From Desulfurivibrionaceae bacterium (GTDB lineage: Bacteria; Desulfobacterota; Desulfobulbia; Desulfobulbales; UBA5123), in assembly GCA_030145325.1 (NCBI GenBank), contig JAQYVW010000023.1, positions 1 through 40,507 on the forward strand: 40,507 nt of DNA, written 5' to 3'. The notes beneath the pieces are model-generated. The model was not told the origin of the DNA. It did no database searches and saw only the letters and a list, made by a program, of their open reading frames with translations. Below are positions 7,962 through 17,952 of the stretch, in pieces. Position 1 is the stretch's first letter. The number at the start of each line of letters is the position of its first letter. Made by a program: the position numbers and the translations under genes.

Positions 7962-8641
7962 ACATAGCCATGACCAGTAAGATGTCGCGCATGAATAATG
8001 CACCGGCAGGAAACCTCCAAACGGTGCGCAAGGAGTCCATCCCGGCCAACTTCCGGGCCTAAACATGGAAGACCGTAACGATCACCGACCGTTGCCCTTC
8101 CCCCCAGAGGGAACAACCTTAAACAACCCATAGCGACCATTAACCAGCAAAGACTCCCCCCCCCGTGCCCCCCCCTTTAGCCTGGCTTGCACAAACAATA
8201 CTGCCCGCCAAGGTGAATTCAAGAATTCCGTCAACCATCTTTCCCACCGTCTAAAATTTAAAATTTCTCCCCATGTTAAAATCCACACCCAAATATCAAT
8301 TACAGTTTTTGGGTCAGGGGGAGGGAGAACACAAATAAACAATTGACATAACGCCAAAAAGGCGGCTTTTAGAATATACATTTCTCCCCCATCTGCCGTG
8401 GCCATGGTGAACAACAAAGGATATGGCAATATCCAAAAAGGTTACATCGCAGATAAAATAATTCATTTTTCACTTGTGTTTTGACGGTACTGAAAATATT
8501 ATGGCTCGCTTTTTCATTGCTTAAAATGCATCCTCTGCATATATGCGCGCAAAAACAGCCAGTTGGGCACGTTTTGGTTTTCCAAAAAACCTTATAACTA
8601 GTAGCTACCCCTAAATACGGACATGGCTTCGGACAGAAAAA
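7962..8641. other. 680-bp intergenic region upstream of speA
   Basis: No supported gene. It contains two adjacent C-tracts, C9 (8156-8164) and C8 (8168-8175), then A/T-rich DNA. At 8342 a TTGACA box is followed by CGCC-AAAAA-GGCG, a small dyad in what would be promoter spacer. The speA promoter must lie here, but no convincing -10 at correct spacing was found. Short frames on the minus strand have no ribosome-binding site. Confidence 0.4.
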
Positions 8642-10564
8642 ATGAAAATTGTAAAAAAAACCCTGGAGCGCTGGACCAGCGAAAAATCCAGAGAACTATA
8701 TGGTGTTCGCAACTGGAGCGGTGGGTATTTCGGAATCTCCGATAAAGGCGAGGTAACGGTAAGCCCGTCCGGCAAGGGAAAAGGGCCATCCGTGAGCCTG
8801 ATGGATATCATCTCTGGAATGACCGACCGGGGCCTCAACATGCCGGTACTACTGCGTATTGAGAACATCCTCCACTCACGAATTCGGCAGTTGCATGAGA
8901 GCTTTGCCAAGGCGATCAAGGAGTCTGGCTATCAATCGGTTTACCGTGGCGTTTATCCCATCAAGGTCAACCAACAGGAACAGGTGCTGGCCGAAATCAC
9001 CAAGTTCGGTGAGAAGTATCACCACGGCCTGGAAGCGGGCAGCAAGGCAGAACTCATCGCCGCCATCTCCTTTATCACTGATCCAGAGGCTTATATCATC
9101 TGTAATGGCTACAAGGATGAGGAATTTGTGGACCTCAGTCTCTATGCCTTAAAGATGGGGATCCAATGTTTGTTGGTGGTTGAATCGCCAGAGGAGTTAC
9201 CGCTCATCCTCCGCCGGGCCGAGGCCCTGGGGATCCGCCCCCGAATTGGTGTCCGTATCAAGCTGGCCAGCAACGCCGGTGGCCGTTGGACCGAATCCGG
9301 CGGCGAACTCAGCGTCTTCGGGCTCAACACCGCCCAGGTTATCGATGCCGTTGACACCTTGCGGGACAAAGAGATGCTGGATTGCCTGCAACTGCTCCAC
9401 TATCACCTTGGTTCCCAGATCCCCAATATCCGGGATATCCGGGCGGCGGTGATGGAGGCGAGTCAGATCTACGTCGGCCTGGTGCAAGAAGGGGCGGCCA
9501 TGGGCATTCTCGACATGGGCGGCGGTCTCGCCGTGGACTATGACGGCTCCCATGCCAACTTCGGCAGCAGCCGCAACTACAGTCTCAATGAGTACAGCGC
9601 CGATATCGTTGAGCAGGTGATGGCCACTCTGGACAAATCCAAGGTGGCGCACCCAGTGCTGGTAACAGAGTCCGGGCGGGCCACCGTGGCCTATTATTCG
9701 GTGTTGCTCTTTAATATCCTCGATGTGAGTCGTTTCGAGTCCCACCCCCCTCCGGAAAACCTGCCCAAGGACTCGCACCGTTTTTTGCAGAGTCTCTTTG
9801 ATATCCCCGGCGATATCTCCTCTCGCAACGTCCAGGAATACTATCACGATGCGCTCTATTACCGGGATGAGATCCGCCAGCTCTTTAAACACGGGGCCAT
9901 CACCCTGCGGGAGCGGGCTCTCGCGGAGCAAATGTTCTGGTACATCATGAAAACGGTGTCACGCTACACCGAAAAGATGAAACATGTCCCCGATGAGCTG
10001 GAAGGACTAGCCACCCGCCTAGCCGATATCTATTACGGGAACTTCAGCGTCTTCCAGTCCTTGCCGGACTCGTGGGCCATCGGCCAGCTCTTTCCCATCA
10101 TGCCGGTACATCGCCTTAACGAAGCGCCAACCTGTCAGGGGATCATTGCCGACATCACCTGCGACAGCGATGGCAAGATAGATCGCTTTATCAGTCTCCA
10201 CGAGGAAAGCCGCACCCTGGCCCTTCATCCTTTGCTGCCGGAAGAGGAGTACTACATGGGTGTATTCCTGGTCGGTGCTTACCAGGAAACCCTTGGCGAC
10301 CTGCATAACCTGCTGGGTGATACCAATGTGGTCAGCATCAGCATCGACGACGACGGCCATGTAGAGTATGCCCGAGAAATTGAAGGCGACTCGGTGGCTG
10401 ATGTGCTTAATTATGTTGAGTACGACACCAAGGCCATCATCACCAGACTGCGCCAAACCGCTGAAAACGCAGTACGGGAAAAGAAAATGAATGTTCGGGA
10501 ACGCAAAACCGTCATGAAAGCCTTTGAAGACGGCCTGCGTGGCTATACCTACTTTGAGAGATAA
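8642..10564 (+). CDS. speA: Biosynthetic arginine decarboxylase
   Basis: A 640-residue fold-III PLP decarboxylase of the usual SpeA length. It converts arginine to agmatine. The PLP lysine is in YPIKVNQQ (Lys108); HHGLEAGSKAEL and GVRIKLAS follow as in SpeA. Near the C-terminus TCDSDGKID supplies the second active-site cysteine donated across the dimer. It is the first gene of a four-gene operon that carries the rest of the route to spermidine. The 40-nt gap to the next gene has a GAGGAAAAACA ribosome site before the following ATG. Confidence 0.93.
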   Translation: MKIVKKTLERWTSEKSRELYGVRNWSGGYFGISDKGEVTVSPSGKGKGPSVSLMDIISGMTDRGLNMPVLLRIENILHSRIRQLHESFAKAIKESGYQSVYRGVYPIKVNQQEQVLAEITKFGEKYHHGLEAGSKAELIAAISFITDPEAYIICNGYKDEEFVDLSLYALKMGIQCLLVVESPEELPLILRRAEALGIRPRIGVRIKLASNAGGRWTESGGELSVFGLNTAQVIDAVDTLRDKEMLDCLQLLHYHLGSQIPNIRDIRAAVMEASQIYVGLVQEGAAMGILDMGGGLAVDYDGSHANFGSSRNYSLNEYSADIVEQVMATLDKSKVAHPVLVTESGRATVAYYSVLLFNILDVSRFESHPPPENLPKDSHRFLQSLFDIPGDISSRNVQEYYHDALYYRDEIRQLFKHGAITLRERALAEQMFWYIMKTVSRYTEKMKHVPDELEGLATRLADIYYGNFSVFQSLPDSWAIGQLFPIMPVHRLNEAPTCQGIIADITCDSDGKIDRFISLHEESRTLALHPLLPEEEYYMGVFLVGAYQETLGDLHNLLGDTNVVSISIDDDGHVEYAREIEGDSVADVLNYVEYDTKAIITRLRQTAENAVREKKMNVRERKTVMKAFEDGLRGYTYFER

Positions 10565-10603
10565 TTTCACTCCGGGAACTGCCGGTGAGATCGAGGAAAA
10601 ACA

Positions 10604-11788
10604 ATGGCAAGAGTATTGATTATTGGCGCAGGCGGAGTAGGTGCAGTGGTGGCAAGGAAATGCGCCCAGTTGGAGGATGTTTTCAGCGAAATCATGCTGG
10701 CCAGCCGGACCAAATCAAAATGTGATGAGATCGCCAAGTCCATCAACCGCACCATCCAGACCGCCCAAGTGGATGCGGACAAGGTCCCGGAACTGGTGGC
10801 CCTGATCAATAGTTACCAGCCTGATCTGGTGATGAACCTGGCTCTGCCTTATCAGGATCTGACCATCATGGATGCCTGTCTGGAGACCGGGGTCGATTAC
10901 CTGGATACCGCCAATTACGAGCACCCGGACACCGCCAAGTTTGAGTACAAATGGCAGTGGGAATACCATGAACGTTTTAAAGAGAAGGGGATCATGGCCC
11001 TCTTGGGCAGCGGATTCGATCCGGGGGTGACCAGTGTTTTTTGTACCTATATCCAGAAACATTATCTGGACGAGATTCACTATATCGACATCATCGACTG
11101 CAATGGTGGCGACCACGGCCAGCCCTTTGCCACCAACTTCAACCCGGAGATCAATATCCGCGAGGTGACTGCCAAGGGCCGCTACTGGCAGGAGGGGCAA
11201 TGGATCGAGACCGAGCCGCTGTCGGTGCAAGAAAAGTTTGCGCAGCCCGAAAATCTCGGCACCATGAATATCTACCTCATGTACCACGAAGAACTGGAGT
11301 CTTTGGCCCGTTTCATTCCGGGGCTCAAGCAGGCCAGATTTTGGATGAGTTTTTCTGATAACTACCTCAAACATCTTGAGGTGCTGGGCAATGTGGGGAT
11401 GACCCGCATTGACGAGGTGGAGTTTCAGGGGCAAAAGATTGTACCGTTGCAATTCTTGAAGGCGTTGCTGCCCGACCCTGCCTCCTTGGGGCCACTAACC
11501 AAGGGTAAGACCTGTATCGGTTGCAAGGTCTCGGGCCGCAAAGACGGGCTGAAAAAAACCTACTACATCTACAATATCTGCGACCACGAAGAGTGCTACC
11601 AGGAGGTGCAATCCCAGGCCATTTCTTACACCACCGGCGTGCCAGCTATGATCGGGGCAAAAATGCTGCTGGACGGTAACTGGCGTGGCAAAGGGGTCTT
11701 TAACATCGAACAACTTGACCCCGACCCTTTCATGGATGCCCTTAACGCCTACGGTCTACCGTGGAAGGTCGTGGAGCTCGCAAACTGA
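10604..11788 (+). CDS. Carboxynorspermidine/carboxyspermidine synthase (saccharopine dehydrogenase family)
   Basis: This 394-residue enzyme starts with a Rossmann motif (VLIIGAGGVGAVVA) and carries saccharopine dehydrogenase-family features, including TANYEHPD and DCNGGDHGQPFATN. It condenses aspartate semialdehyde with putrescine, or with diaminopropane, and reduces the imine with NADPH. The identity is reinforced by nspC overlapping the 3' end: TGATG joins the stop at 11786-11788 to the next ATG. With speA and speB supplying putrescine, carboxyspermidine is the likelier product (inference). Confidence 0.88.
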   Translation: MARVLIIGAGGVGAVVARKCAQLEDVFSEIMLASRTKSKCDEIAKSINRTIQTAQVDADKVPELVALINSYQPDLVMNLALPYQDLTIMDACLETGVDYLDTANYEHPDTAKFEYKWQWEYHERFKEKGIMALLGSGFDPGVTSVFCTYIQKHYLDEIHYIDIIDCNGGDHGQPFATNFNPEINIREVTAKGRYWQEGQWIETEPLSVQEKFAQPENLGTMNIYLMYHEELESLARFIPGLKQARFWMSFSDNYLKHLEVLGNVGMTRIDEVEFQGQKIVPLQFLKALLPDPASLGPLTKGKTCIGCKVSGRKDGLKKTYYIYNICDHEECYQEVQSQAISYTTGVPAMIGAKMLLDGNWRGKGVFNIEQLDPDPFMDALNAYGLPWKVVELAN

Positions 11789-12939
11789 TGCGGTTGCCCA
11801 CCCCCGCTTTCGTCGTTGATGAGGTGCGGTTGCGCCGAAATCTTGAAATTCTGGCGCAGGTGAAAAAACACACTGGCGGTAAGATCCTTCTCGCCCTCAA
11901 AGGTTTTTCCATGTGGAGCGTGGCTCCTCTGGTGGGTGAATACCTCGACGGAGTTTGCGCCAGTTCGCCGTGGGAAGCGCGTCTGGGCCGCGAGAAGTTT
12001 GGCGGCGAGGTACATGCCTTTGCCGCCGCCTACAGTGAAAGCGATGTTCAAGAACTGGTTAAGGTCTGTGACGAGATAGATTTTAATTCCTTTGCTCAGT
12101 GGCGACGCTTCGGCCATCTTCTTCCGAGCCAGATCAAGTGCGGCCTGCGTATCAATCCTCAGTGTTCAACCCAAGACCACCCCATCTACGACCCCTGCGC
12201 CCCCAAATCACGCTTGGGGATCAAGACCACGGAGTTTCGCGGTCAGTCATTGGCCGGGATCAGCGGCCTCCATTTCCATACCCTTTGCGAACAGAATGTT
12301 GATGCCTTGACCCGCACCCTGGTGGCGGTGGAAGAGAATTTTGGCGAGTATCTCGGTGGGATGGAATGGGTCAACTTCGGTGGTGGCCATCACATCACCC
12401 GCGATGATTATGATCTCGACCGGCTCTGTAGGTTAATCAATGATTTTCAGGATAAATACCAGGTCCAGGTAATCCTGGAACCGGGCGAGGCGGTGGCCCT
12501 CAATGCCGGGGTACTCACCGCCGAGGTTTTGGATGTGGTGCATAACGAGATGGATATCGCCATCCTTAATGTATCTTGCACCGCCCACATGCCCGACGTA
12601 CTGGAGATGCCATATCGTCCCAATATCTGTCTTACCAACGGTGAGTTTTTTCCCGATCCAGCAAAACGGGCCGGGGAGGCCAAGGAAAAACCACACACCT
12701 ATCGGTTGACCGGCCACAGCTGTCTGGCTGGCGACGTGATCGGCGATTATTCTTTTGACCACCCCCTCGCCCCCGGCCAACAACTGATCTTCGAGGACAT
12801 GGGCCATTACTCCATGGTCAAGACCACCATGTTTAACGGGGTACAGCACCCGGCGATAATGCTTTACAATTCCCATACTAAAAAACTCAAAACCATCCGC
12901 ACCTTTACCTACCAAGATTTCAAAGGGAGGCTTTCCTGA
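11788..12939 (+). CDS. nspC: Carboxynorspermidine decarboxylase
   Basis: A 383-residue PLP decarboxylase of the alanine-racemase-like fold. It starts MRLPTPAFVVDE, with the PLP lysine at Lys38 in LLALKGFS. Other landmarks are GLHFHTLCEQ, NFGGGHHITRDDYD and the PLP-phosphate-binding LEPGEAVALN. ATG 11788 is chosen over an in-frame ATG at 11761 because it forms a TGATG overlap with the upstream stop and matches the family's N-terminus. It removes CO2 from carboxyspermidine to give spermidine. Its own stop overlaps the agmatinase start in the same way. Confidence 0.92.
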   Translation: MRLPTPAFVVDEVRLRRNLEILAQVKKHTGGKILLALKGFSMWSVAPLVGEYLDGVCASSPWEARLGREKFGGEVHAFAAAYSESDVQELVKVCDEIDFNSFAQWRRFGHLLPSQIKCGLRINPQCSTQDHPIYDPCAPKSRLGIKTTEFRGQSLAGISGLHFHTLCEQNVDALTRTLVAVEENFGEYLGGMEWVNFGGGHHITRDDYDLDRLCRLINDFQDKYQVQVILEPGEAVALNAGVLTAEVLDVVHNEMDIAILNVSCTAHMPDVLEMPYRPNICLTNGEFFPDPAKRAGEAKEKPHTYRLTGHSCLAGDVIGDYSFDHPLAPGQQLIFEDMGHYSMVKTTMFNGVQHPAIMLYNSHTKKLKTIRTFTYQDFKGRLS

Positions 12940-13805
12940 TGGCTGATCCCGCCCCGAGCCGTTTCCTCGCTGCCGAGATCCCTGACCTCGCCCCTGAGCA
13001 ATGTCTTTTTCAGGTGATCCCAGCTCCATACGAAAAAACCGTCTCCTACGGAAGTGGCACCCGACAAGGTCCTGAAGCTATCATTGCGGCCTCCAATCAG
13101 CTTGAAGCCTATGACGGCGCCAGTTGCCCCTGCGAGCATGGCATCCATACCCTGCCCCCCGCGGTATCCCTTAAAAGCATCGAAACCGCTGTTGCCAGGG
13201 TGGCGGCCGGGGGTAAAATCCCGGTACTGCTGGGCGGTGAGCATACGGTTACTTACGGAGCGCTGAAAGCCCTGCGGGAGCAAGGAGAAGAATTCGGGGT
13301 GATCCAGTTCGACGCCCATGCCGACCTGCGCGACACTTACGAGGGTGATCGGTTCAGCCACGCCTGCGTCATGCACCGCGCCCTGGATATGAACCTGCCC
13401 CTATTGCAAATAGGGGTACGATCCCTGTCGGCGCCAGAGGTGGAGTTACGCCAAACCCGCGCCATCCCCCATCACGACGCCGACAAAATTGCTCACCATG
13501 GACTGCCACTGCAACTAATCCCGGCTGATTTCCCGCCGAAGGTGTACATCACCTTTGACGTGGACGGCCTGGACCCCTCCATCATGCCCGCCACCGGCAC
13601 CCCGGAACCGGGCGGCCTCACCTGGTGGCAGGCCATGGACTGCCTCGCCACCATAAGCTCATCCCGCACCATTATCGGCTTTGATGTGGTTGAACTGGCC
13701 CCCATACAAAATCTGCACGCAGCCGATTTCACCGCCGCCCGGCTGGTCTATAACCTGATGGGGATGATTACACGGGGCATCGAGATCCCTTTGCGCCTAA
13801 ACTGA
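12939..13805 (+). CDS. speB: Agmatinase
   Basis: This 288-residue ureohydrolase has all binuclear manganese ligand motifs: GGEHT, FDAHADLRD and DVDGLDPS, plus the conserved ELAPI near the end. It cleaves agmatine to putrescine and urea. The start overlaps the nspC stop (TGATG), and AAAGGGAGG lies just upstream. It is the last gene of the polyamine operon; the order speA-synthase-nspC-speB is not the reaction order, since agmatinase acts second. Confidence 0.92.
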   Translation: MADPAPSRFLAAEIPDLAPEQCLFQVIPAPYEKTVSYGSGTRQGPEAIIAASNQLEAYDGASCPCEHGIHTLPPAVSLKSIETAVARVAAGGKIPVLLGGEHTVTYGALKALREQGEEFGVIQFDAHADLRDTYEGDRFSHACVMHRALDMNLPLLQIGVRSLSAPEVELRQTRAIPHHDADKIAHHGLPLQLIPADFPPKVYITFDVDGLDPSIMPATGTPEPGGLTWWQAMDCLATISSSRTIIGFDVVELAPIQNLHAADFTAARLVYNLMGMITRGIEIPLRLN

Positions 13806-13904
13806 CCCTCTCCAAACAAGACAGGACTACGGGGCAATATTATTCAATACCAACGAACAATTTAATAAAAATCCATCCGTCCCCATTGCGCTAGAGGAAG
13901 ACGG

Positions 13905-14891
13905 TTAACACAGCTCCGATAAGCCCTCAGCAAAACGAACCAGGTTTCGGCATCGCAACAACCCTCGCACTGGCTTACTTAAGGCCGGATCATTAACTTG
14001 CACTAGAACCTCTTTCATCTTGCGCAGAATCTGCTGATCACCACAAAACAACTCCCGGTAGCGAGGCAAAAGAGCAACCAGATACTCCTGTAACTCGCCA
14101 AGTCTCTCCACCGGACTGGAAACAACACGGTACTCGCCCCGCAACCGTTTAAACAGAAACGGATCGGCAATGGCGCCACGCCCCATCATCAGACCAGCAG
14201 CGGCTGTTTGCGCAGCGACTCTTTTGCCATCTGCCGCCGTAAAGATATCGCCGTTGGCGATCACCGGTAACCTGGTCTTTCGCACCGCCGCTGCGGTTAT
14301 TTCATGATCGGCAGGACCACTGTATTTTTGCAGCACGGTGCGAGGATGAATAATTAAAAAATCAACCCCAGAATCCTCAAACACTTTAAGCAAGGTAAGC
14401 ACTTGGCCGGGATCATCAAAACCGGAACGAACCTTAACCGAAAAACCTACCTCAATATGATGCCGCAAAACAGCAAGCAACTTCGCCAACGCCACAGGGT
14501 CACGCAACAAAGCACCACCAGCAGAATTCCCGCTCATGCGCCCATATGGGCAACCAAGGTTAATATTAAGATGTTCGCCACCAAGTTCCTGAACGATATC
14601 CGCCGCTGCCACCAAGGCGGCAACATCGGCACCGATAAGTTGCACCACCAACGGCGTTTCACCATTTCTGGCCACCACCTCGGCCCGATCTCTACCAGCA
14701 ATAACCTTTTTTGAACCGGCCTGAACCCGAACAAATTCAGTAAAAACCACATCAGGCCGCACTTTTTCGATAAATAATCCCCGCAGAGCACGGTTGGTCA
14801 ACCCCTGCATGGGCGCTAACATTAAAGGGTTACTGCCAGATCGCCACGGCAACCGAGAAGAATCTTTCCCATCATTCATACTTACCGCCAT
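13905..14891 (-). CDS. tRNA-dihydrouridine synthase
   Basis: A 328-residue FMN-dependent TIM-barrel enzyme that reduces uridines in tRNA. The N-terminal LMLAPMQGLTNRALR is the FMN-binding start of the Dus family. NLGCPYGRMSGNSAGGALL contains the catalytic Cys, followed by VKVRSGFDD, HPRT, VIANGDIF and GLMMGRGAIADPFLF. The longer frame would need a TTG start at 14930; ATG 14891 has AGGCAAGAG before it, and ATG 14879 is also possible. Which of DusA, B or C it matches cannot be decided here. It is a single gene, convergent with the polyamine operon. Confidence 0.9.
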   Translation of the reverse strand: MAVSMNDGKDSSRLPWRSGSNPLMLAPMQGLTNRALRGLFIEKVRPDVVFTEFVRVQAGSKKVIAGRDRAEVVARNGETPLVVQLIGADVAALVAAADIVQELGGEHLNINLGCPYGRMSGNSAGGALLRDPVALAKLLAVLRHHIEVGFSVKVRSGFDDPGQVLTLLKVFEDSGVDFLIIHPRTVLQKYSGPADHEITAAAVRKTRLPVIANGDIFTAADGKRVAAQTAAAGLMMGRGAIADPFLFKRLRGEYRVVSSPVERLGELQEYLVALLPRYRELFCGDQQILRKMKEVLVQVNDPALSKPVRGLLRCRNLVRFAEGLSELC

Positions 14892-14979
14892 CTCTTGCCT
14901 GGGAAATTTTATCAGCACCACCACAAGCAACCAGAAGAAAACAATACCAGTGCAGCACGGATAAATTACCCAATGATTT

Positions 14980-15007
14980 TTGATAAAAAAAAGTGTATCT
15001 GTATAAT
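14980..15007 (+). promoter_or_regulatory. Sigma-70-type promoter (TTGATA-N16-TATAAT)
   Basis: A -35 box TTGATA (14980-14985) and a perfect -10 TATAAT (15002-15007) are 16 bp apart in A/T-rich DNA, about 100 bp before the unknown gene at 15108. A small dyad (ATCATT-G-AATGAT) lies just downstream and might be an operator. Confidence 0.6.
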
Positions 15008-15107
15008 TTAGTTATGCGATCATTGAATGATTAAGCGCATAAAATTACCGACATGACCATTACCGACAGATAAATAATCCGGTCGCCTTGCCCTTCCTGA
15101 ATAGCAA

Positions 15108-16613
15108 GTGATCGTCAGCCACTCACCTTTAACGGCGAGTGACCAATGGATTCACCACCGCATGCAAAACCAAACAAGCACAGAGCTGAAGTCAGCACAA
15201 ACCATCCTGAAAAAATTGGATGCGGCCCTGGCCACCCTCATGCAGAACCAGGCGATCAAGGCATGGAACAATATTGTCATTCCTGAAAATGAAGAATTGA
15301 TCTTCTTTTTCGGCGTCCGCAATGACGCCCAGCTCCACTCCCAAGTCGGTGGCAAAAAAATGCCTAAATTAATCGCCGCCCAGATCGCGTTCAGACTCCA
15401 CACAACAAGCAAGAGCCGAGAAGACATCTACCAGACTATCACCAGCATTCGCCGAACCATCAACAACATCGCCAACGCCATGGCAATGAACGACGACTCG
15501 CCAAAGGTCACGCAACAAATAAAAAAAGAAACGGCAGAGCACCAAGCAAAAACAGAGTATTTACTACTGGCGGGCAAACTTCTCCAGTCCGTTTACCTCA
15601 ACATCAATCAATTTTCCATTCTGGATATGGTCTCTCTCATCCGACAGCGTGGCAGCGCTGGCACCAAAGCGGAAACGGACTTCCTGGAAAACGGCATCCG
15701 CCTGTTTACCTTCTTTGAAGACAAATCATCCGACCCGGATCAGCAGCAACTTCTCCCCATTAGCACCTGCATGGAAAAAGCCGATGCCCTCCTCCAGACC
15801 CTCGGCCAATACCCCAACACTTGCGAAGAACTTACCGCCAACACCTCTCATTTGGTGCTGGCAGTAATCAATGACCGGTTCATCGCGCCGGTGGCGCAAG
15901 TACTGCAAAAAATAAAGGGCAATCTGCATAGCAAAGAAGGGATGATTGACAAACTGACGACCCCGGTCAAAGACGAATTCAGCAAACTCAACCGAACAGA
16001 CAATCCAGCTAACTTCATTGAACAGTTCAAGGAAATCGAAAAAACCACCAACCGGGTCAGAATCTCACTTATCGATCTCGGTCGCAAAAAGGATTTCCTG
16101 ACCATCATTGACACCAGCAACGCCATCATCAATGAGGCCACCGCCTTCAGCAGCTGGCTCAGAAAGATGAACGACGACCTGGAGGATGAATTCCGGCGCC
16201 CCACCTCTACCCTCAACATTCCCCACACCGCCAACTACATTCGTAGTAAATATTACACGGGGGGGCTCATTGCGATGGTGAAACACTTTTTCGGAAAACG
16301 CCTCGAAACCGACCTGATCAGCAAGATTCTCAAAACTTGCCCCGTACTCCCGACGAAAGGAAACAAAGGCAATATCAAGGAGATGAAGGACACCACGACC
16401 CTGAACAACTTTCTCCGCAAACACTTACACGAATACGAAAAAACCATCAACTACACCGACATCAACAATACCATCCGACAGGGCATAACGGACTACGCAA
16501 AAATTCTTACCGCCAGTATCGCCGCCCTCCCGCTCAACTCATCGACCCAGAAAGACTATTACGACTGCGGCGCCCTGCTCAAACAACTCACTGACCCTTC
16601 GCGTCTAAAATAA
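15108..16613 (+). CDS. Unknown helical cytoplasmic protein
   Basis: I do not recognise this protein. From GTG 15108 it is 501 residues; an in-frame ATG at 15162 would give 483. Neither has a strong Shine-Dalgarno. No signal peptide or membrane helix is seen. The chain is rich in charged and polar residues, with long predicted helices and Gln/Lys/Glu-rich stretches, and only a few scattered cysteines with no motif. It has its own promoter and ends 19 nt before the convergent NERD gene. The long uninterrupted frame and neighbour-like codon use support a real gene. A partner role with the NERD protein is possible but unproven. Confidence 0.7.
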   Translation: MIVSHSPLTASDQWIHHRMQNQTSTELKSAQTILKKLDAALATLMQNQAIKAWNNIVIPENEELIFFFGVRNDAQLHSQVGGKKMPKLIAAQIAFRLHTTSKSREDIYQTITSIRRTINNIANAMAMNDDSPKVTQQIKKETAEHQAKTEYLLLAGKLLQSVYLNINQFSILDMVSLIRQRGSAGTKAETDFLENGIRLFTFFEDKSSDPDQQQLLPISTCMEKADALLQTLGQYPNTCEELTANTSHLVLAVINDRFIAPVAQVLQKIKGNLHSKEGMIDKLTTPVKDEFSKLNRTDNPANFIEQFKEIEKTTNRVRISLIDLGRKKDFLTIIDTSNAIINEATAFSSWLRKMNDDLEDEFRRPTSTLNIPHTANYIRSKYYTGGLIAMVKHFFGKRLETDLISKILKTCPVLPTKGNKGNIKEMKDTTTLNNFLRKHLHEYEKTINYTDINNTIRQGITDYAKILTASIAALPLNSSTQKDYYDCGALLKQLTDPSRLK

Positions 16614-16632
16614 CCACCCTGCCAAAACACCC

Positions 16633-17535
16633 TCAAACAATATCGCTGGTCATATTCCGGCAACGCTGCTCGACCTGATAGGCTATCCGCTGGACGCTTT
16701 CGTCATTCAAGAGATTATCACCGCGTGGTTTTCCCAAAAACAGCACGTTCTTTTCATTAACAACGCTTATTTCATGACGACCATTGGCCTCCACTATCCA
16801 GCCAGGCAAAAATATAATTCCCTTAACCAACACTTTCTCCCCCACCACCCGAGTCAACCAATCAGCGAGCCAAGTCGCCTGCCGTTTGACTCGATCAACG
16901 GGACTGGACTCACTCCAGGAGGGAAAAGATAACACCTTGCCGTCGTAAAACACCCGATCCTCAATATCCACCCGACGCTTGTTCGGCTTAGCCCGCCCAT
17001 TGGTTGCAACCGCATACACCCCGGACGGACCAACCAAAACATGATCAATATCAAAGCCATCGCCAGGAAAACCATGAAAAACAGCACACCCTTGCCGCAT
17101 CAGCGAATTCAACTCTTGCCCCACCGCCAACTCGCAATCAAGGTCAAGAGAATATTTCCGGCGAGTTGCCAGCAGCTGTAGGGTGAGAAAGAGAAGAGAG
17201 AGGAGTAAAGCTACCGCTAACAAGAACAAGATAAGAAGCCAGCCAGACAGAGAAGAGGTCGGCACCCCGCAAGTCTCTTGTCCCACAACCAGAAAAGCGG
17301 ACAACAACACCGGTGAAAAGATCAACAACAACAAATAAAGGTCAAGTTTAGCATCAACAATAGCAAGCCGCTGTCGCACCGACTCCCCGGGACCGCGCAA
17401 TAAGCTCCTGATCAGCGATGATTTTTTCTTTCGCAACCTGCCCTTAAGCAAAAAAACGAGAAGGTAGCTTACGGCAACCGCCCCAGCATAGCAGACAATA
17501 TAAGGCAACAGCGAAAGCAACTCCTGACCATCCAT
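16633..17535 (-). CDS. NERD-domain membrane protein
   Basis: A 300-residue protein. Two hydrophobic regions near the N-terminus (about residues 8-30 and 65-85) plus another at 98-125 place it in the membrane. A cytoplasmic NERD (nuclease-related) domain follows: ELAVGQELNSLMRQGCAVFHGF, then DIDHVLVGPSGVYAVATNGR, which holds the family's conserved core. ATG 17535 is chosen because GGGGAGGGG precedes it; the longer frame has no such site. NERD domains resemble Holliday-junction resolvase folds and may be nucleases; activity here is unknown. An unknown 110-residue gene lies 84 nt upstream on the same strand. Confidence 0.75.
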   Translation of the reverse strand: MDGQELLSLLPYIVCYAGAVAVSYLLVFLLKGRLRKKKSSLIRSLLRGPGESVRQRLAIVDAKLDLYLLLLIFSPVLLSAFLVVGQETCGVPTSSLSGWLLILFLLAVALLLSLLFLTLQLLATRRKYSLDLDCELAVGQELNSLMRQGCAVFHGFPGDGFDIDHVLVGPSGVYAVATNGRAKPNKRRVDIEDRVFYDGKVLSFPSWSESSPVDRVKRQATWLADWLTRVVGEKVLVKGIIFLPGWIVEANGRHEISVVNEKNVLFLGKPRGDNLLNDESVQRIAYQVEQRCRNMTSDIV

Positions 17536-17619
17536 GATTCCCCTCCCCAAAGACGGATAACCTCTCACGCATTTACCATTGCCAAACAAGGACAATAATA
17601 ACGCAGCAAAACCTACTTT

Positions 17620-17952
17620 TCAGGCTCGTCCAACCTTTACATCATGGGCAGATCGAAAATAATCGCTTTCTCGAGCAAAATCTTCAACCATCCGCCGCAA
17701 CTCCAGCAACCGCTGCTCGGAATTACTCACCGGCTCACAATCCTCACACATGGGATCGGAACAAGGCTGCCTAGTATAGAGCCAATAATGAATCGCCCCC
17801 ATTAGCAACCCGTCAGATATATCCCAAAGATCAGTATCAGGATGCTCAGCAGCGATGCGATTGGCAAGATCAACAACCTCACGGGCCGCCTCGTCATGGG
17901 GAACATCACTGTCCCCCTGCATCATGAACTTATCCTGTTTCGATAATCCCAT
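17620..17952 (-). CDS. Unknown small acidic protein
   Basis: This is a 110-residue protein that I do not recognise. It starts MGLSKQDKFMMQGD at 17952, after a GGGGG ribosome-binding tract; a longer start at 17979 lacks one. It has a potential metal site (CSDPMCEDC) in the middle and is otherwise acidic and helical, with no membrane segment. It is probably co-transcribed with the NERD gene. Confidence 0.6.
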   Translation of the reverse strand: MGLSKQDKFMMQGDSDVPHDEAAREVVDLANRIAAEHPDTDLWDISDGLLMGAIHYWLYTRQPCSDPMCEDCEPVSNSEQRLLELRRMVEDFARESDYFRSAHDVKVGRA

